Shown here piece by piece: positions 24,768 through 33,048 of a DNA stretch of 64,000 nt (within the stretch, counting starts at the first letter, position 1; every line of letters starts with the position of its first letter). The notes under the pieces were generated by a model. That model did no database searches. It was not told the DNA's origin and was given only the letters and a program-made list of their open reading frames with translations. This DNA is from Rhodococcus sp. AW25M09 (GTDB taxonomy: Bacteria > Actinomycetota > Actinomycetes > Mycobacteriales > Mycobacteriaceae): positions 1 through 64,000 of the forward strand of contig NZ_CAPS01000112.1 in assembly GCF_000333955.1 (NCBI RefSeq), written 5' to 3'. Both the position numbers and the translations under genes were made by a program.

Positions 24768-26168
24768 TCAGACAATGCCGCGGAGGAACTCGATCTTCAG
24801 CCGGTTGTGGTCGTCGGTCCACTTCGAATCCACCGACATGAATCCGTGGTCGAGTCTCGCCTCGTTCTTGCTGTACAGGTTCAAGTTATTGGCAACGCCC
24901 ACTCTGTCCAGTTCGGCGCTCAGCGCGGCTGCCTGATCGGGGAAAGTCCCGGTGTTGCCGTCGGAGATGAAACTCGGTGGGTAGTCGGCGGTGACGTTGT
25001 CCGTGACGTTCGCCTGCGCCAGCACTGCGGGGTCGGTGGTGTCGAGGTAGCTTCGGGCGGCGATGTCGAAGAAGAAGCCGTTCGACGGGCTCGGTGATTG
25101 CGGTGAGCCCGCCCTCCCGACATCGAGGGCAGCGCTGTCGAACACGATCGCCTTCAATGCACTCCGGTCCATGGTCGGTTCGATCCCCAGTACTCGCGCG
25201 TAATCGGGATTGGTCTGCACGGCGGCATAGTTGCCCACGATGTGCCCACCCGCGCTGGTTCCGGCGAGCACGACGCGACTCATGTCCAGTCCGTACCGGT
25301 CGGCGTTGGTCTCCAGAAACTGAATGGCTTGGCCCAGTTGGATTGTCTGCGTGGGAAAACGGTAGCTCGGCGCGAATGCGTAGTTGACCGACACCACGTT
25401 GTAACCGGCGTCGAGCATCGGGCCGGCCCCCGACGCGCCGGTCCCATCTGCGCTGGGAGCACCGTCCGTCTTGTCCCCGACGATCCAGCCACCACCGTGA
25501 ACCATGATGTAAGTAGGACGGCTGACCGACGGGTCGTTGTCTGCGGTATAGACATCGAGAAACGAATTGGGAAGTGTCGAGCCGTATTCGATGTTGCTGG
25601 TCAGGCCTACCCCGTCGACCACCGTCGTCGCTGTCGGCGCGTCGGGCTCGAAGGAATTGCTGTGCCCCAATGCTTGTAGCGATCGAACCAGCGGTGCTGG
25701 ACTGGCCGCCGTGGTGATCACAAGCGCGGAGATCACCAACGCGATCACTGCAGCGACGCCGGCCGGTACGGCGGTTGCCGCCCGACGCGCGCGACCCGAC
25801 GACCCCGTCGAACGGCCCGCCCACGCCGACGCGAGCAGAAAGAACCCGAATGCAATCGCCGCTGTCAAACACATGACCCACAGTGCGTGAAAGCCTGTCA
25901 CCAGCCATGCCACCTGACTGACGACAGCAACACTCCCGAGCGATGTGCCTAGGGCTACATGCTTCCTGGCCTCGGACGAGACGATGCATATCGCCACAAC
26001 TGCCACGGTGAGGACCCATAATCCCACCGCGAGTTGCTGGCGGATGAGGAGGAACTCGAGCCATGCCAGGGCCACGCTGACGCTGCCGGTCACTGCGAGC
26101 GCTGCAGTCATCGCTGTCGTACGGTGCCCTTGTCCGAGCCGGCTGTCGTCCGGCACGGTCTCCCTCAC
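24768..26168 (-). CDS. membrane-anchored alpha/beta-hydrolase (esterase, HSL/BD-FAE type)
   Basis: 466 residues. The first 150 residues contain about four membrane helices (AVGLWVLTVAVVAICIV, AAVIALVISALVITTA), placing the C-terminal hydrolase outside the membrane. Hydrolase marks: MVHGGGWIVGDK (oxyanion HGGGW), LAGTSAGGHIVGNYA (nucleophile serine), aspartate in ISDGNTGTFPDQ and histidine in ARLDHGFMSV. This suits a carboxylesterase acting on short acyl or lipid esters. The GTG start at 26168 overlaps the stop of the deaminase by four bases (GTGA), so the two are an operon. Confidence 0.86.
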   Translation of the reverse strand: MRETVPDDSRLGQGHRTTAMTAALAVTGSVSVALAWLEFLLIRQQLAVGLWVLTVAVVAICIVSSEARKHVALGTSLGSVAVVSQVAWLVTGFHALWVMCLTAAIAFGFFLLASAWAGRSTGSSGRARRAATAVPAGVAAVIALVISALVITTAASPAPLVRSLQALGHSNSFEPDAPTATTVVDGVGLTSNIEYGSTLPNSFLDVYTADNDPSVSRPTYIMVHGGGWIVGDKTDGAPSADGTGASGAGPMLDAGYNVVSVNYAFAPSYRFPTQTIQLGQAIQFLETNADRYGLDMSRVVLAGTSAGGHIVGNYAAVQTNPDYARVLGIEPTMDRSALKAIVFDSAALDVGRAGSPQSPSPSNGFFFDIAARSYLDTTDPAVLAQANVTDNVTADYPPSFISDGNTGTFPDQAAALSAELDRVGVANNLNLYSKNEARLDHGFMSVDSKWTDDHNRLKIEFLRGIV

Positions 26169-26656
26169 TCCTGCTCGGACGCGTGACGTTGCCGGTGCAG
26201 TTCGCGAACAGCGTCACTGAACTCGGCGACCGGCCCGTCCACCACGATCCCCGGCACGATCTGCTCGATCGGAGACGGCGTGATCGCGAGAGGTGCCACG
26301 CCGAATTCGTCCAGCCAGGTGAGCAATTGAGCCGTCGACGTGGCGTACACGATCCGACCGAGCCCGACTATTCCATGGCTCGCAGCGCACATCACACAGT
26401 GCTCACCCGAGGTATACACAGTCGCTGATCGACGTTCACTGTCGCTCAGGTTGGTCGCAGCCCACCGCGACAGCGCGATCTCGGGGTGCTGGGTGGGATC
26501 GCCTCGGTCGCCGACCCGATTCCTGTCCTCGGCCAACACTTCTCCGCTCTCCGACACGAGCAGCGAACCGAAGGGATCATTGCCCGTTCGCACCGCGTCC
26601 GCCGCCAAATCGACAGCGCGGGCGAGGAATGCACAGTCGCTCGAGGAAATGTTCAC
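26165..26656 (-). CDS. nucleoside/cytidine deaminase-like zinc protein
   Basis: 163 residues from a GTG at 26656 (GGTGG upstream; the frame is open to 26728). Cytidine-deaminase superfamily: zinc and proton-relay residues in THPEIAL-type block (QHPEIALSRWA, HPE rather than the usual HAE) and GEHCVMCAASHGIVGLGRIV (CxxC). The protein most resembles guanine/cytosine or tRNA-adenosine-type deaminases that act on free bases or nucleosides. The substrate cannot be fixed from sequence. Coupled to the membrane esterase downstream. Confidence 0.78.
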   Translation of the reverse strand: MNISSSDCAFLARAVDLAADAVRTGNDPFGSLLVSESGEVLAEDRNRVGDRGDPTQHPEIALSRWAATNLSDSERRSATVYTSGEHCVMCAASHGIVGLGRIVYATSTAQLLTWLDEFGVAPLAITPSPIEQIVPGIVVDGPVAEFSDAVRELHRQRHASEQE

Positions 26657-26798
26657 ATCGCACCACCGGGTGCGTCGACGATCGAAGTGTCCACGCCACG
26701 ACCGTACCGGTTCGTGACACGCCGACACACTCTCGATGGCGCGCAGTTGTTGTTATGGGCTTCGATGAAGATGGAGCCCGCCCGAGGGTATCGACTGG

Positions 26799-27296
26799 TC
26801 AGCCCTTTCGCGGTGGTCGAGGAGCGGCGTTCTCGCTGTTCTCGAGTGCGGCGCGGATTCGGCCGAGCAATGCAATGGCGTCACGCAGGGTCTGTTGCTG
26901 GTCCGACGTCAGGTCGTCGAGAATTTCCACGAGAACCCCCTCCGCAGCGATGTCGTAGACGTGCAGTTGTTCTCGGGCAAGGTCGGTGAGGCCGACGCGC
27001 GTGCTCCGAGCATCCGAGTCGTCGGGTCGTCGAACGACAAGGCCGTCTCGCTCCATGGTTCGGACGAGGTTACTGATCGTGGGGCGAGCCAACCCCAGCT
27101 GACGCCCGAGAACGGTCGGGCTCTCCCACCTGTCGGGGAAGAGCCGCCGCAGGATTTCGATCTGGGCGTCGGGCAAGGATTTGAGTCCCGCGCGCGAGCG
27201 GGAGGTGTTGAGCAGCACGCGGCGGAAAGGACCGATCTCCTCGCTCAGGCCGCGTGCGACGGAGGCGAGCCCGAAAGCACTGTCGGAATCGTCCAC
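26799..27296 (-). CDS. MarR-family transcriptional regulator
   Basis: 165 residues from a GTG at 27296. The frame continues to a TTG at 27350, but that would place the protein's first codons across the palindromic operator at 27320-27340 and its own -10 (TATATT, 27322-27317), so the shorter start is preferred. Winged helix: SLPDAQIEILRRLF, SPTVLGRQLGLARPTISNLVRTME, GLVVRRPDDSDARSTRVGLT. It is divergent from an alpha/beta-hydrolase gene that it almost certainly represses along with itself. Confidence 0.87.
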   Translation of the reverse strand: MDDSDSAFGLASVARGLSEEIGPFRRVLLNTSRSRAGLKSLPDAQIEILRRLFPDRWESPTVLGRQLGLARPTISNLVRTMERDGLVVRRPDDSDARSTRVGLTDLAREQLHVYDIAAEGVLVEILDDLTSDQQQTLRDAIALLGRIRAALENSENAAPRPPRKG

Positions 27297-27319
27297 CGGG
27301 TCAGAATACGCAGGCGAAT

Positions 27320-27340
27320 ATAGGTTTGCAACAAACGTAT
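27320..27340. promoter_or_regulatory. MarR operator in divergent promoter
   Basis: Arms ATAGGTTTG and CAAACGTAT around CAA: eight of nine positions are symmetric, with a perfect GTTTG-CAA-CAAAC core. TATTAT (27338-27343) is a fitting -10 for the hydrolase and TATATT (minus strand, 27322-27317) for marR, so a bound dimer would block both promoters. Confidence 0.75.
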
Positions 27341-27360
27341 TATTGGGCAATCATGGGACC

Positions 27361-28182
27361 ATGAGCATTCACACCAGCGCTGCCCCGCAGAACCCGGACA
27401 CCGTCCCGCTCACGCTCGCCCATGGCGGTCAGGTGATCCGCGGCACCGAGTACCGGCCCGTCGACGCCGACAGCGCAGCACCGTGCATTCTGATCGTGCA
27501 CGGCTTCAGTGACTCCAGCGTCGGGCCACAGCGTCTCTTCGTGCAGATCGCCCGTCGATTGGTAGCGGCAGGAGCGATCGTCCGCGCGTACGACCGGCTC
27601 GGACAGGGCGTCAGCGACGGCGAATTCGAGGACATCACCCTGCGCGATGAGGTCGAGCAAATATCGAGCATGGTCCGGACGTTCGCTGCCGACCGCTCCA
27701 CACCGGTCCACGTCGTGGCGCACAGCCTCGGTGCGGTGGAGTCGGCCATCGTTGCCGCGCAATTACCTGACCGGGTGGCCAGCCTCACCCTCTGGTCACC
27801 CGCCGGTGTCGTCGTCGACGACATCACTGTGAAGAACGAGATCCAGGGCCAGTCTCTCGACTCCGTAGCGCAGAACGGCGGCCTCGACTTCGGCGGTATG
27901 TGGCTCGGGCAGGCCTTCATCGACGACATTCGCGATGGTATCGACGTGTACGCGGCCGCGGCCGGATACGGCGGCCCCGTCGAGGTCGCCCACGGCACCG
28001 AAGACCAGATCGTGCCGCTCGAATACGGTCGCCGTTACGCGGAGATGCTGCCGAATGCAACGTTCGCCGCGATCTCCGGTGCCGACCACGCATGGTCATC
28101 CCGTTCGTTGCGCGAAGAACTCCTCACGCGGCTTCTCGAATTCCTCGACTTGTCCACGAACAGCGAATCGACTCGGCAGTAG
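27361..28182 (+). CDS. alpha/beta-hydrolase (serine aminopeptidase/monoglyceride-lipase-like)
   Basis: 273 residues. Marks: LIVHGFSDSSVGPQ (oxyanion), VVAHSLGAVESAIVAA (nucleophile serine in HSLGA), aspartate in VAHGTEDQIVPLEYG and histidine in ISGADHAWSSRS. The lid region and order are like lysophospholipase or peptidase S33/S9-type hydrolases. It is the only gene on its strand here and lies across the MarR operator, so it is likely induced by a small hydrophobic ligand, possibly an ester it hydrolyses. Substrate unknown. Confidence 0.85.
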   Translation: MSIHTSAAPQNPDTVPLTLAHGGQVIRGTEYRPVDADSAAPCILIVHGFSDSSVGPQRLFVQIARRLVAAGAIVRAYDRLGQGVSDGEFEDITLRDEVEQISSMVRTFAADRSTPVHVVAHSLGAVESAIVAAQLPDRVASLTLWSPAGVVVDDITVKNEIQGQSLDSVAQNGGLDFGGMWLGQAFIDDIRDGIDVYAAAAGYGGPVEVAHGTEDQIVPLEYGRRYAEMLPNATFAAISGADHAWSSRSLREELLTRLLEFLDLSTNSESTRQ

Positions 28183-28236
28183 CCGTGAACTACGGGCCCG
28201 AACCGCGCCGGATGCCGTGCACCTTCCCACGCGTCT

Positions 28237-29028
28237 TTATTTGAAGGGATTGAAGGTTCGACCGAGGAAGTATTGAATTCGCTGCGGAATCGGTCGCATC
28301 GCCGCCGCAGAGACTTTGTTGACAAAGCCGGGTGTGCAGACCGGCTTGCCTGCCATCACTGCCGCCCACCCTTCGGCGACGACGTCTTCGGGCTGCTGCC
28401 ACATGATTCCCGGCAGTTGGTCCGCAGCCTCTCTTGTCCCCATCACATCGTGGAATTCGCTGTGGGTGAAGCCGGGACACAGTGCGGTCACGTTGATTCC
28501 GGACGGTTTGAGTTCCATGTCGAGCGATTGAGACATGTTCAGCACGTAGGACTTAATCCCCGTGTACAGCAGTCCCTCGCCGGGTGGAGACACTGCGGCC
28601 AGGGACGAGAGGTTGACTATGCGGCCCCACCGACGACTCTTCATTCCTGGGATCACAAGATGGGTCAGCTCGGTCACCGAGGTCACCATCAGCTGCAGTT
28701 CGGCGGCGACCTTGTCCCAGGGTGTGACCGAGAACTTCGTGCTCGACGACAGGCCGGCATTGTTGATCAAGATGTCGATCGGCATGCCCAGTTCGGCTGC
28801 GCGGGCGACGATCTTCGCCGGCCCGGCAGGTGTGCTCAGATCGGCCGCGATGACTTCGGCGCGTACACCGTATTGCTCTCGCAAGGACGCTGCGAGCTCC
28901 TCCAGACGCTGCGCGCGTCGCGCAACGAGTACGACGTCGTAGTTCCGACCCGCCAGGTAGCGAGCGAAGCTGGCGCCGATCCCGGCCGAGGCCCCTGTGA
29001 TGAGAGCCGTTCTGCGATCTGCATTCAT
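28237..29028 (-). CDS. short-chain dehydrogenase/reductase (SDR), copy 1
   Basis: 263 residues from the ATG at 29028 (AGGAGA upstream). Classical SDR: nucleotide motif ALITGASAGIGASFAR, DILINNAGLSS, catalytic serine in IVNLSSLAA and YxxxK in LLYTGIKSYV. Its C-terminus (GFVNKVSAAAMRPIPQRIQY, then FLGRTFNPFK) is beyond the usual SDR fold and is shared almost exactly with the SDR at 40842-41639; the two are clear paralogues. The TetR gene upstream on the same strand is probably its regulator. Substrate unknown, likely a lipid or alkyl carbonyl given the family. Confidence 0.9.
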   Translation of the reverse strand: MNADRRTALITGASAGIGASFARYLAGRNYDVVLVARRAQRLEELAASLREQYGVRAEVIAADLSTPAGPAKIVARAAELGMPIDILINNAGLSSSTKFSVTPWDKVAAELQLMVTSVTELTHLVIPGMKSRRWGRIVNLSSLAAVSPPGEGLLYTGIKSYVLNMSQSLDMELKPSGINVTALCPGFTHSEFHDVMGTREAADQLPGIMWQQPEDVVAEGWAAVMAGKPVCTPGFVNKVSAAAMRPIPQRIQYFLGRTFNPFK

Positions 29029-29146
29029 TGCGAGTCTCCTACGTGGTGGTCCACAGGTCGATTCGGTCGCCGACGATCGTGTCGAAGTGTAGGTCCATTC
29101 CCCGTGACGGCGTCTGCTGTGGATCAACCCGGCAAGATCATCGTCG

Positions 29147-29737
29147 TCACACCGAGCGGGGAATGGTTTCCAACACCTGATCGAGGGCGGCTTTGAGATG
29201 GTCGGTTGCTACCCCACCTTTTCTCAGAGCTTCGAACCCACGCAACAGTGTCAGCAGCGTCCACGCCAGGGTGTCGGCGTCGACTCCGACTGCGATGTCA
29301 CCCTCGTCCTGCGCGCGCGCAATGCACGACGCCAGTTCGTCGTGCCATCCGTCGAAAGACGATGAGACGATGGCCTGCACCGCTGCATCGCGCGAACCGA
29401 GCTCGGCCGCAGCTTTGGCCATCATGCAACCGCGAGTCCGAGAGCCCTCGACACCTACACGGGCCGAAATCCGCAGATGGTCGGCAAGGTCATCGATCGC
29501 ACGCCCACCCCGGGCGAGTTCCTTGTGCGCGTCCGATACGACATCCGAGCAGTACCCTTCGAGCGTCCGCAGGAACAGCGCGTGCTTGTCGCCGAATGCA
29601 CCGTACAAGCTTCCCTTGCCCAGCCCTGTCGCGGCCGTCAAGTCCGCGAGAGACGTTCCGGCATAACCTGTCTCCCAGAACTGGTTTCGAGCCGACTCGA
29701 GGACTGCGTCTTCACTGAACTCACGTGGGCGGGGCAT
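29147..29737 (-). CDS. TetR/AcrR-family transcriptional regulator
   Basis: 196 residues from the ATG at 29737; the open frame runs further to 29851 but into a hydrophobic stretch unrelated to TetR proteins. HTH: TGYAGTSLADLTAATGLGKG, SLYGAFGDKHALFLRTL. The C-terminal domain is of the type common in YcdC/NemR-like regulators (RGCMMAKAAAELG with a conserved cysteine, and TLAWTLLTLLRGFEALRKGG). It precedes SDR copy 1 on the same strand, with a candidate operator at 29755-29776. Confidence 0.9.
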   Translation of the reverse strand: MPRPREFSEDAVLESARNQFWETGYAGTSLADLTAATGLGKGSLYGAFGDKHALFLRTLEGYCSDVVSDAHKELARGGRAIDDLADHLRISARVGVEGSRTRGCMMAKAAAELGSRDAAVQAIVSSSFDGWHDELASCIARAQDEGDIAVGVDADTLAWTLLTLLRGFEALRKGGVATDHLKAALDQVLETIPRSV

Positions 29738-30072
29738 GCCTTCGAGTCTAGACGTTAAATACCGATCAGTCCATAATTCTGACCCCGGTGCCGCTGAGCG
29801 CAGCACCAGGCCGGTCAGCGCGGCACCGAGCATCAAGGCGATCAGGGCCATCAGCGGTCCGATGATCGGCAGTTCGTCCGATCATCGGCATTACCGGCGC
29901 TATTCGCGACAGGCCCGCAGCGCCGTTCACTTCGAAGACCACGCTTGACGGGAAACGGCATCGAATGCCTCCATCGTCCAACGCCACGAAAGGCGTCAGA
30001 ACAATGCATTGCGGTGATTCATCGATTACGAACACATCGGAGATTCACTGTTCACTGCAATCGAATGCAGAA
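29738..30072. other. 335-bp intergenic stretch with TetR operator and a hydrophobic fossil frame
   Basis: Next to the TetR start is a semi-symmetric site. Further in, the minus strand reads a hydrophobic run (PLMALIALMLGAALTGLVLR, 29875-29800), preceded in another frame by FEVNGAAGLSRIAP. This could be the frameshifted remains of a small membrane protein such as a DoxX-like one, but no complete gene is present. Confidence 0.4.
29755..29776. promoter_or_regulatory. candidate TetR operator
   Basis: Centred on GATC (29764-29767): inner arms ACCGATCAGT (one mismatch) and outer arms TTA and TAA. The shape resembles the ACCGATCGGT-type boxes of NemR-like regulators, and it lies 18 bp upstream of the TetR start, suggesting autoregulation. 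Confidence 0.45.
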
Positions 30073-31368
30073 TTACGGGTCCATCGACGTTGCGGAGCTG
30101 CCAAGCCAGGACTGCATGACGAGGGCCTGTTCGATGTCGAATCTGTTCTCACTGATTGGATGACCTAGCATCTGCTCGGCGCTCTTGACGCGGTATTTCA
30201 CGGTGTTGTAGTGCAGGTGGAGCTCCGTCGCGGTGGCCTTGTGACTGGATCGACAATCGAAGTACGTGCGCAGGGTATCCCGAAGTCGTTGCGCCGCTTC
30301 GGTATTGTCCGCCAAATTTCCGAGGGTGCTCCTGATCCACTCGTGCGCCCGAACCAGGTCCGAGCTGACGAGCGAACTGACGGCCACACCCGGATCGGCG
30401 TAGCAGGTGACAGTTCGTCGGGCGTCCTCGGCGAGAAGTGCAATCGACCTGGTGCGCTGCGCCTGGAGATGGGAGGTCCTGAATCCTGCCCTGCCGTATT
30501 GTGCGGTGCCCAGTGCCACCCGAGCGTCGCCGAGTTGGTCTGCGCGCAGCGAGGTGCGAATACTACTGATGTCCAACCGATCCGGTCGACTACCCAATGG
30601 GATCCATACCCAAGCACTGAGCCTGTCGGCGGCCACGAACAGTGGCACCGGGCGGTTGTCCATCGACTCACACATCCGGCCCGCCAGTTGCTCGAGTACG
30701 GGTAGCCCGTCTCGCTCCGACTCGGGCTCACCGATCCACAGAACCGCAGCGCAATGGTGTTGCGCAAGTTGGTAACCGATCTGCGCCGTCGCTCGACGAT
30801 CGTCTGTGGGCCCTTCGGTGGACAACAGTTCTCGAATCTGGGTAACCCTGACGTTGTTTCGGTTGGCGAGCCACCGCTCGTGTTCGACCTGATACGCGGT
30901 GACCACCTGCTCCGAGATCCAGTCTATGTACACCGAACTGACCGAGACGATACGATGCGAGACCTTCAGTCCGAGAACAGGATCGATGGACGACGCCTGA
31001 ATTCTCGCGAAGACCCGATCCAGCAGGGTGGTCTGCCCGAGCCGATAGGCGCGCACGAGCGCGGTGACGGGAATGGCATGCTGGGCGAGCCTGCGTGCGT
31101 ATTCCATCGCCGCGGAGGGTGCATGCAGATGATCTGCGGTGATGCCGTGCTGCAGAACATGGAAGACGGTGTCGACATTGCCTTCGATACTCGCGCCGAG
31201 TAGCTCCACCAGCTGACTGTCTCCACCCAACTCGGCAATCTCACGTTCGAGAACGTTGCGAATGTTCCGTGACTCCTCGAGCAGGTGCGCACTCATGTCG
31301 GCGATGACGGTCGCGACGACGGCGTCGACAGCCGAGTCGGTGCCGGCATCGATCGGTGGCGGTTGCAC
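30073..31368 (-). CDS. PucR/CdaR-family transcriptional regulator
   Basis: About 431 residues from a GTG at 31368; the frame stays open to a TTG at 31443, whose codons would fall inside a 17-bp palindrome, so the true start is uncertain. An N-terminal helical RsbRD/PucR-like sensor region (VFHVLQHGITADHLHAP, VTALVRAYRLGQTTLLDRVF) is followed by a GGDEF-like central region and a C-terminal PucR helix-turn-helix (TLRTYFDCRSSHKATATELH, LHYNTVKYRVKSAEQMLGHP). Such regulators activate divergent catabolic genes on sensing substrate. The adjacent divergent acyl-CoA ligase operon is the obvious target. Confidence 0.85.
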   Translation of the reverse strand: MQPPPIDAGTDSAVDAVVATVIADMSAHLLEESRNIRNVLEREIAELGGDSQLVELLGASIEGNVDTVFHVLQHGITADHLHAPSAAMEYARRLAQHAIPVTALVRAYRLGQTTLLDRVFARIQASSIDPVLGLKVSHRIVSVSSVYIDWISEQVVTAYQVEHERWLANRNNVRVTQIRELLSTEGPTDDRRATAQIGYQLAQHHCAAVLWIGEPESERDGLPVLEQLAGRMCESMDNRPVPLFVAADRLSAWVWIPLGSRPDRLDISSIRTSLRADQLGDARVALGTAQYGRAGFRTSHLQAQRTRSIALLAEDARRTVTCYADPGVAVSSLVSSDLVRAHEWIRSTLGNLADNTEAAQRLRDTLRTYFDCRSSHKATATELHLHYNTVKYRVKSAEQMLGHPISENRFDIEQALVMQSWLGSSATSMDP

Positions 31369-31426
31369 GGTATCGACAATAGGCCGTCCGAGACCCCACC
31401 GTAGATGATTCAGTGGTACTCGAACC

Positions 31427-31443
31427 TTGTCTCCTGGAGACAA
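31427..31443. promoter_or_regulatory. 17-bp perfect palindrome, likely PucR-family operator
   Basis: TTGTCTCC-T-GGAGACAA, symmetric over eight base pairs per arm, between the divergent PucR gene and the ligase operon (94 bp before the ligase ATG). A second, weaker inverted repeat (ATGGATC / GGTCCAT, 31479-31499) lies closer to the ligase start. Confidence 0.65.
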
Positions 31444-31536
31444 ACGCGGTGTCGAAGTTCATCGTCGAGAGATATGGCATGGATCACAGTGGGGTCCATA
31501 CCGTGGTACGGACCGCCTCCCGAGCGAAGGACCCCC

Positions 31537-33015
31537 ATGCACCTGCCTGATCTTCTCGACCTCCGCGCTTCGAGTGCTCCGGAGGCACCGGCGCTCGCGG
31601 ACGACCGAGTGTCTTTGTCGAATCGCGAATTCCGTGACGCCGTGCGCTCGGCGGCCGCACTCCTGTCCGCCCGCGGCATATCCCACGGCGACGTAGTGGC
31701 GATCATGTTGCCGAACCGGGTCGAGTTCGTCGTCGCCCTTTTCGCCGCATGGCGTCTCGGCGCAGCTGCGACACCGGTCAATCCGTCGTTGACCGCTCAG
31801 GAGATCGAGTTCCAGCTCGACGATTGCTCGGCTGCGCTGGTGGTCACCGCCCCGGAACTGGAGCTGAATACCCCATCCGCTGTCGCCCGCCTGACCGATC
31901 TGACCGACCGACCAGAGGTGTCCCGGCTCACCGACACCCCAGTTCAGACCACCGCGAACGATCTTGCCCTGTTGATCTACACCAGCGGAACCACAGGAAA
32001 GCCGAAGGGCGTCATGCTCGATCACGGCAACCTGACCGCGATGACGTCCATGAGCGTCGATGCCTTCTCCATCGACGCCGAGGTACACAGCCTGCTGATC
32101 CTTCCGCTTTTCCACGTCAACGGCATTGTCGTGAGCATCCTTTCGCCCCTGGTGGCCGGTGGACGCGCAACGATCGCCGGCCGGTTCGACCCGTCGACGT
32201 TCTTCGACCGCGTCGAAGCCGCCCGGCCGACCTTCTTCTCGGGTGTGCCGACCATCTACGCCATGCTCGCCAACCTTCCCGAGACGGTGGTGCCCGATAC
32301 CAGCTCACTGCGGTACGCCGTCTGCGGCGCGGCACCGGCGAGCCCGGCATTGCTCGACGCATTCGAGACCAGGTACGGCGTACCGGTAGTCGAGGGCTAC
32401 GGCCTGTCCGAGGGCACCTGCGCATCGACGGTCAATCCGCTCAACGGTCCCCGCAAGCCCGGAACCGTAGGACTTCCGCTACCCGGCCAGAGCATCCGCA
32501 TCGTCGACGAGAACGGCGACACCATCGACGACGGTCGGCCCGGTGAAGTACTCGTTCACGGAGCAAACGTGATGCGGGGCTACCTCGGCCGACCCGAGGA
32601 GACGGCAGCGACCGTCCAGGACGGTTGGTTGCGGACCGGCGACATCGGCCGACTCGACGAAGACAGCTACCTGACATTGGTCGACCGCGCCAAGGACATG
32701 ATCATCCGCGGTGGCGAGAACATCTATCCCAAGGAAATCGAAAACGTCGTCTACCGACTCCCCGGCGTCTACGAAGCAGCCGTCGTCGGTCAGCCGCACG
32801 AGGTGAAGGGGGAAGAGCCGGTCCTGTTCGTCTCGCTCACCGCCGAAGCCACCATCACCGAAGCCGACATCGATGCGCACGTTCGACGCGAATTGTCGAA
32901 GTACAAGTGGCCCGTCGACGTCATCGTCGTCGACGAGGTACCCAAGAACCCCGTCGGCAAGATCGACAAACCCTCGCTGCGTCGGCGACTCGTCGCGCCC
33001 GCCTCCACCACGTAA
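31537..33015 (+). CDS. class I adenylate-forming acyl-CoA ligase
   Basis: 492 residues, ATG with GAAGGA upstream. AMP-binding motifs: P-loop YTSGTTGKPKGVML, VEGYGLSEGT, TGDIGRLDEDSYLTLVDRAKDMI and the C-terminal lysine in NPVGKIDKPSLRRRL. It activates a carboxylic acid to its acyl-CoA via acyl-AMP. The substrate class (medium/long-chain fatty acid, or aromatic acid) is not decided by these motifs. First gene of an operon with a DUF3556 protein and an FAD oxidoreductase, controlled from the PucR-type regulator. Confidence 0.9.
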   Translation: MHLPDLLDLRASSAPEAPALADDRVSLSNREFRDAVRSAAALLSARGISHGDVVAIMLPNRVEFVVALFAAWRLGAAATPVNPSLTAQEIEFQLDDCSAALVVTAPELELNTPSAVARLTDLTDRPEVSRLTDTPVQTTANDLALLIYTSGTTGKPKGVMLDHGNLTAMTSMSVDAFSIDAEVHSLLILPLFHVNGIVVSILSPLVAGGRATIAGRFDPSTFFDRVEAARPTFFSGVPTIYAMLANLPETVVPDTSSLRYAVCGAAPASPALLDAFETRYGVPVVEGYGLSEGTCASTVNPLNGPRKPGTVGLPLPGQSIRIVDENGDTIDDGRPGEVLVHGANVMRGYLGRPEETAATVQDGWLRTGDIGRLDEDSYLTLVDRAKDMIIRGGENIYPKEIENVVYRLPGVYEAAVVGQPHEVKGEEPVLFVSLTAEATITEADIDAHVRRELSKYKWPVDVIVVDEVPKNPVGKIDKPSLRRRLVAPASTT

Positions 33016-33048
33016 CCACCGCGCCGATTTCCTCGAAAGGACCCCACA

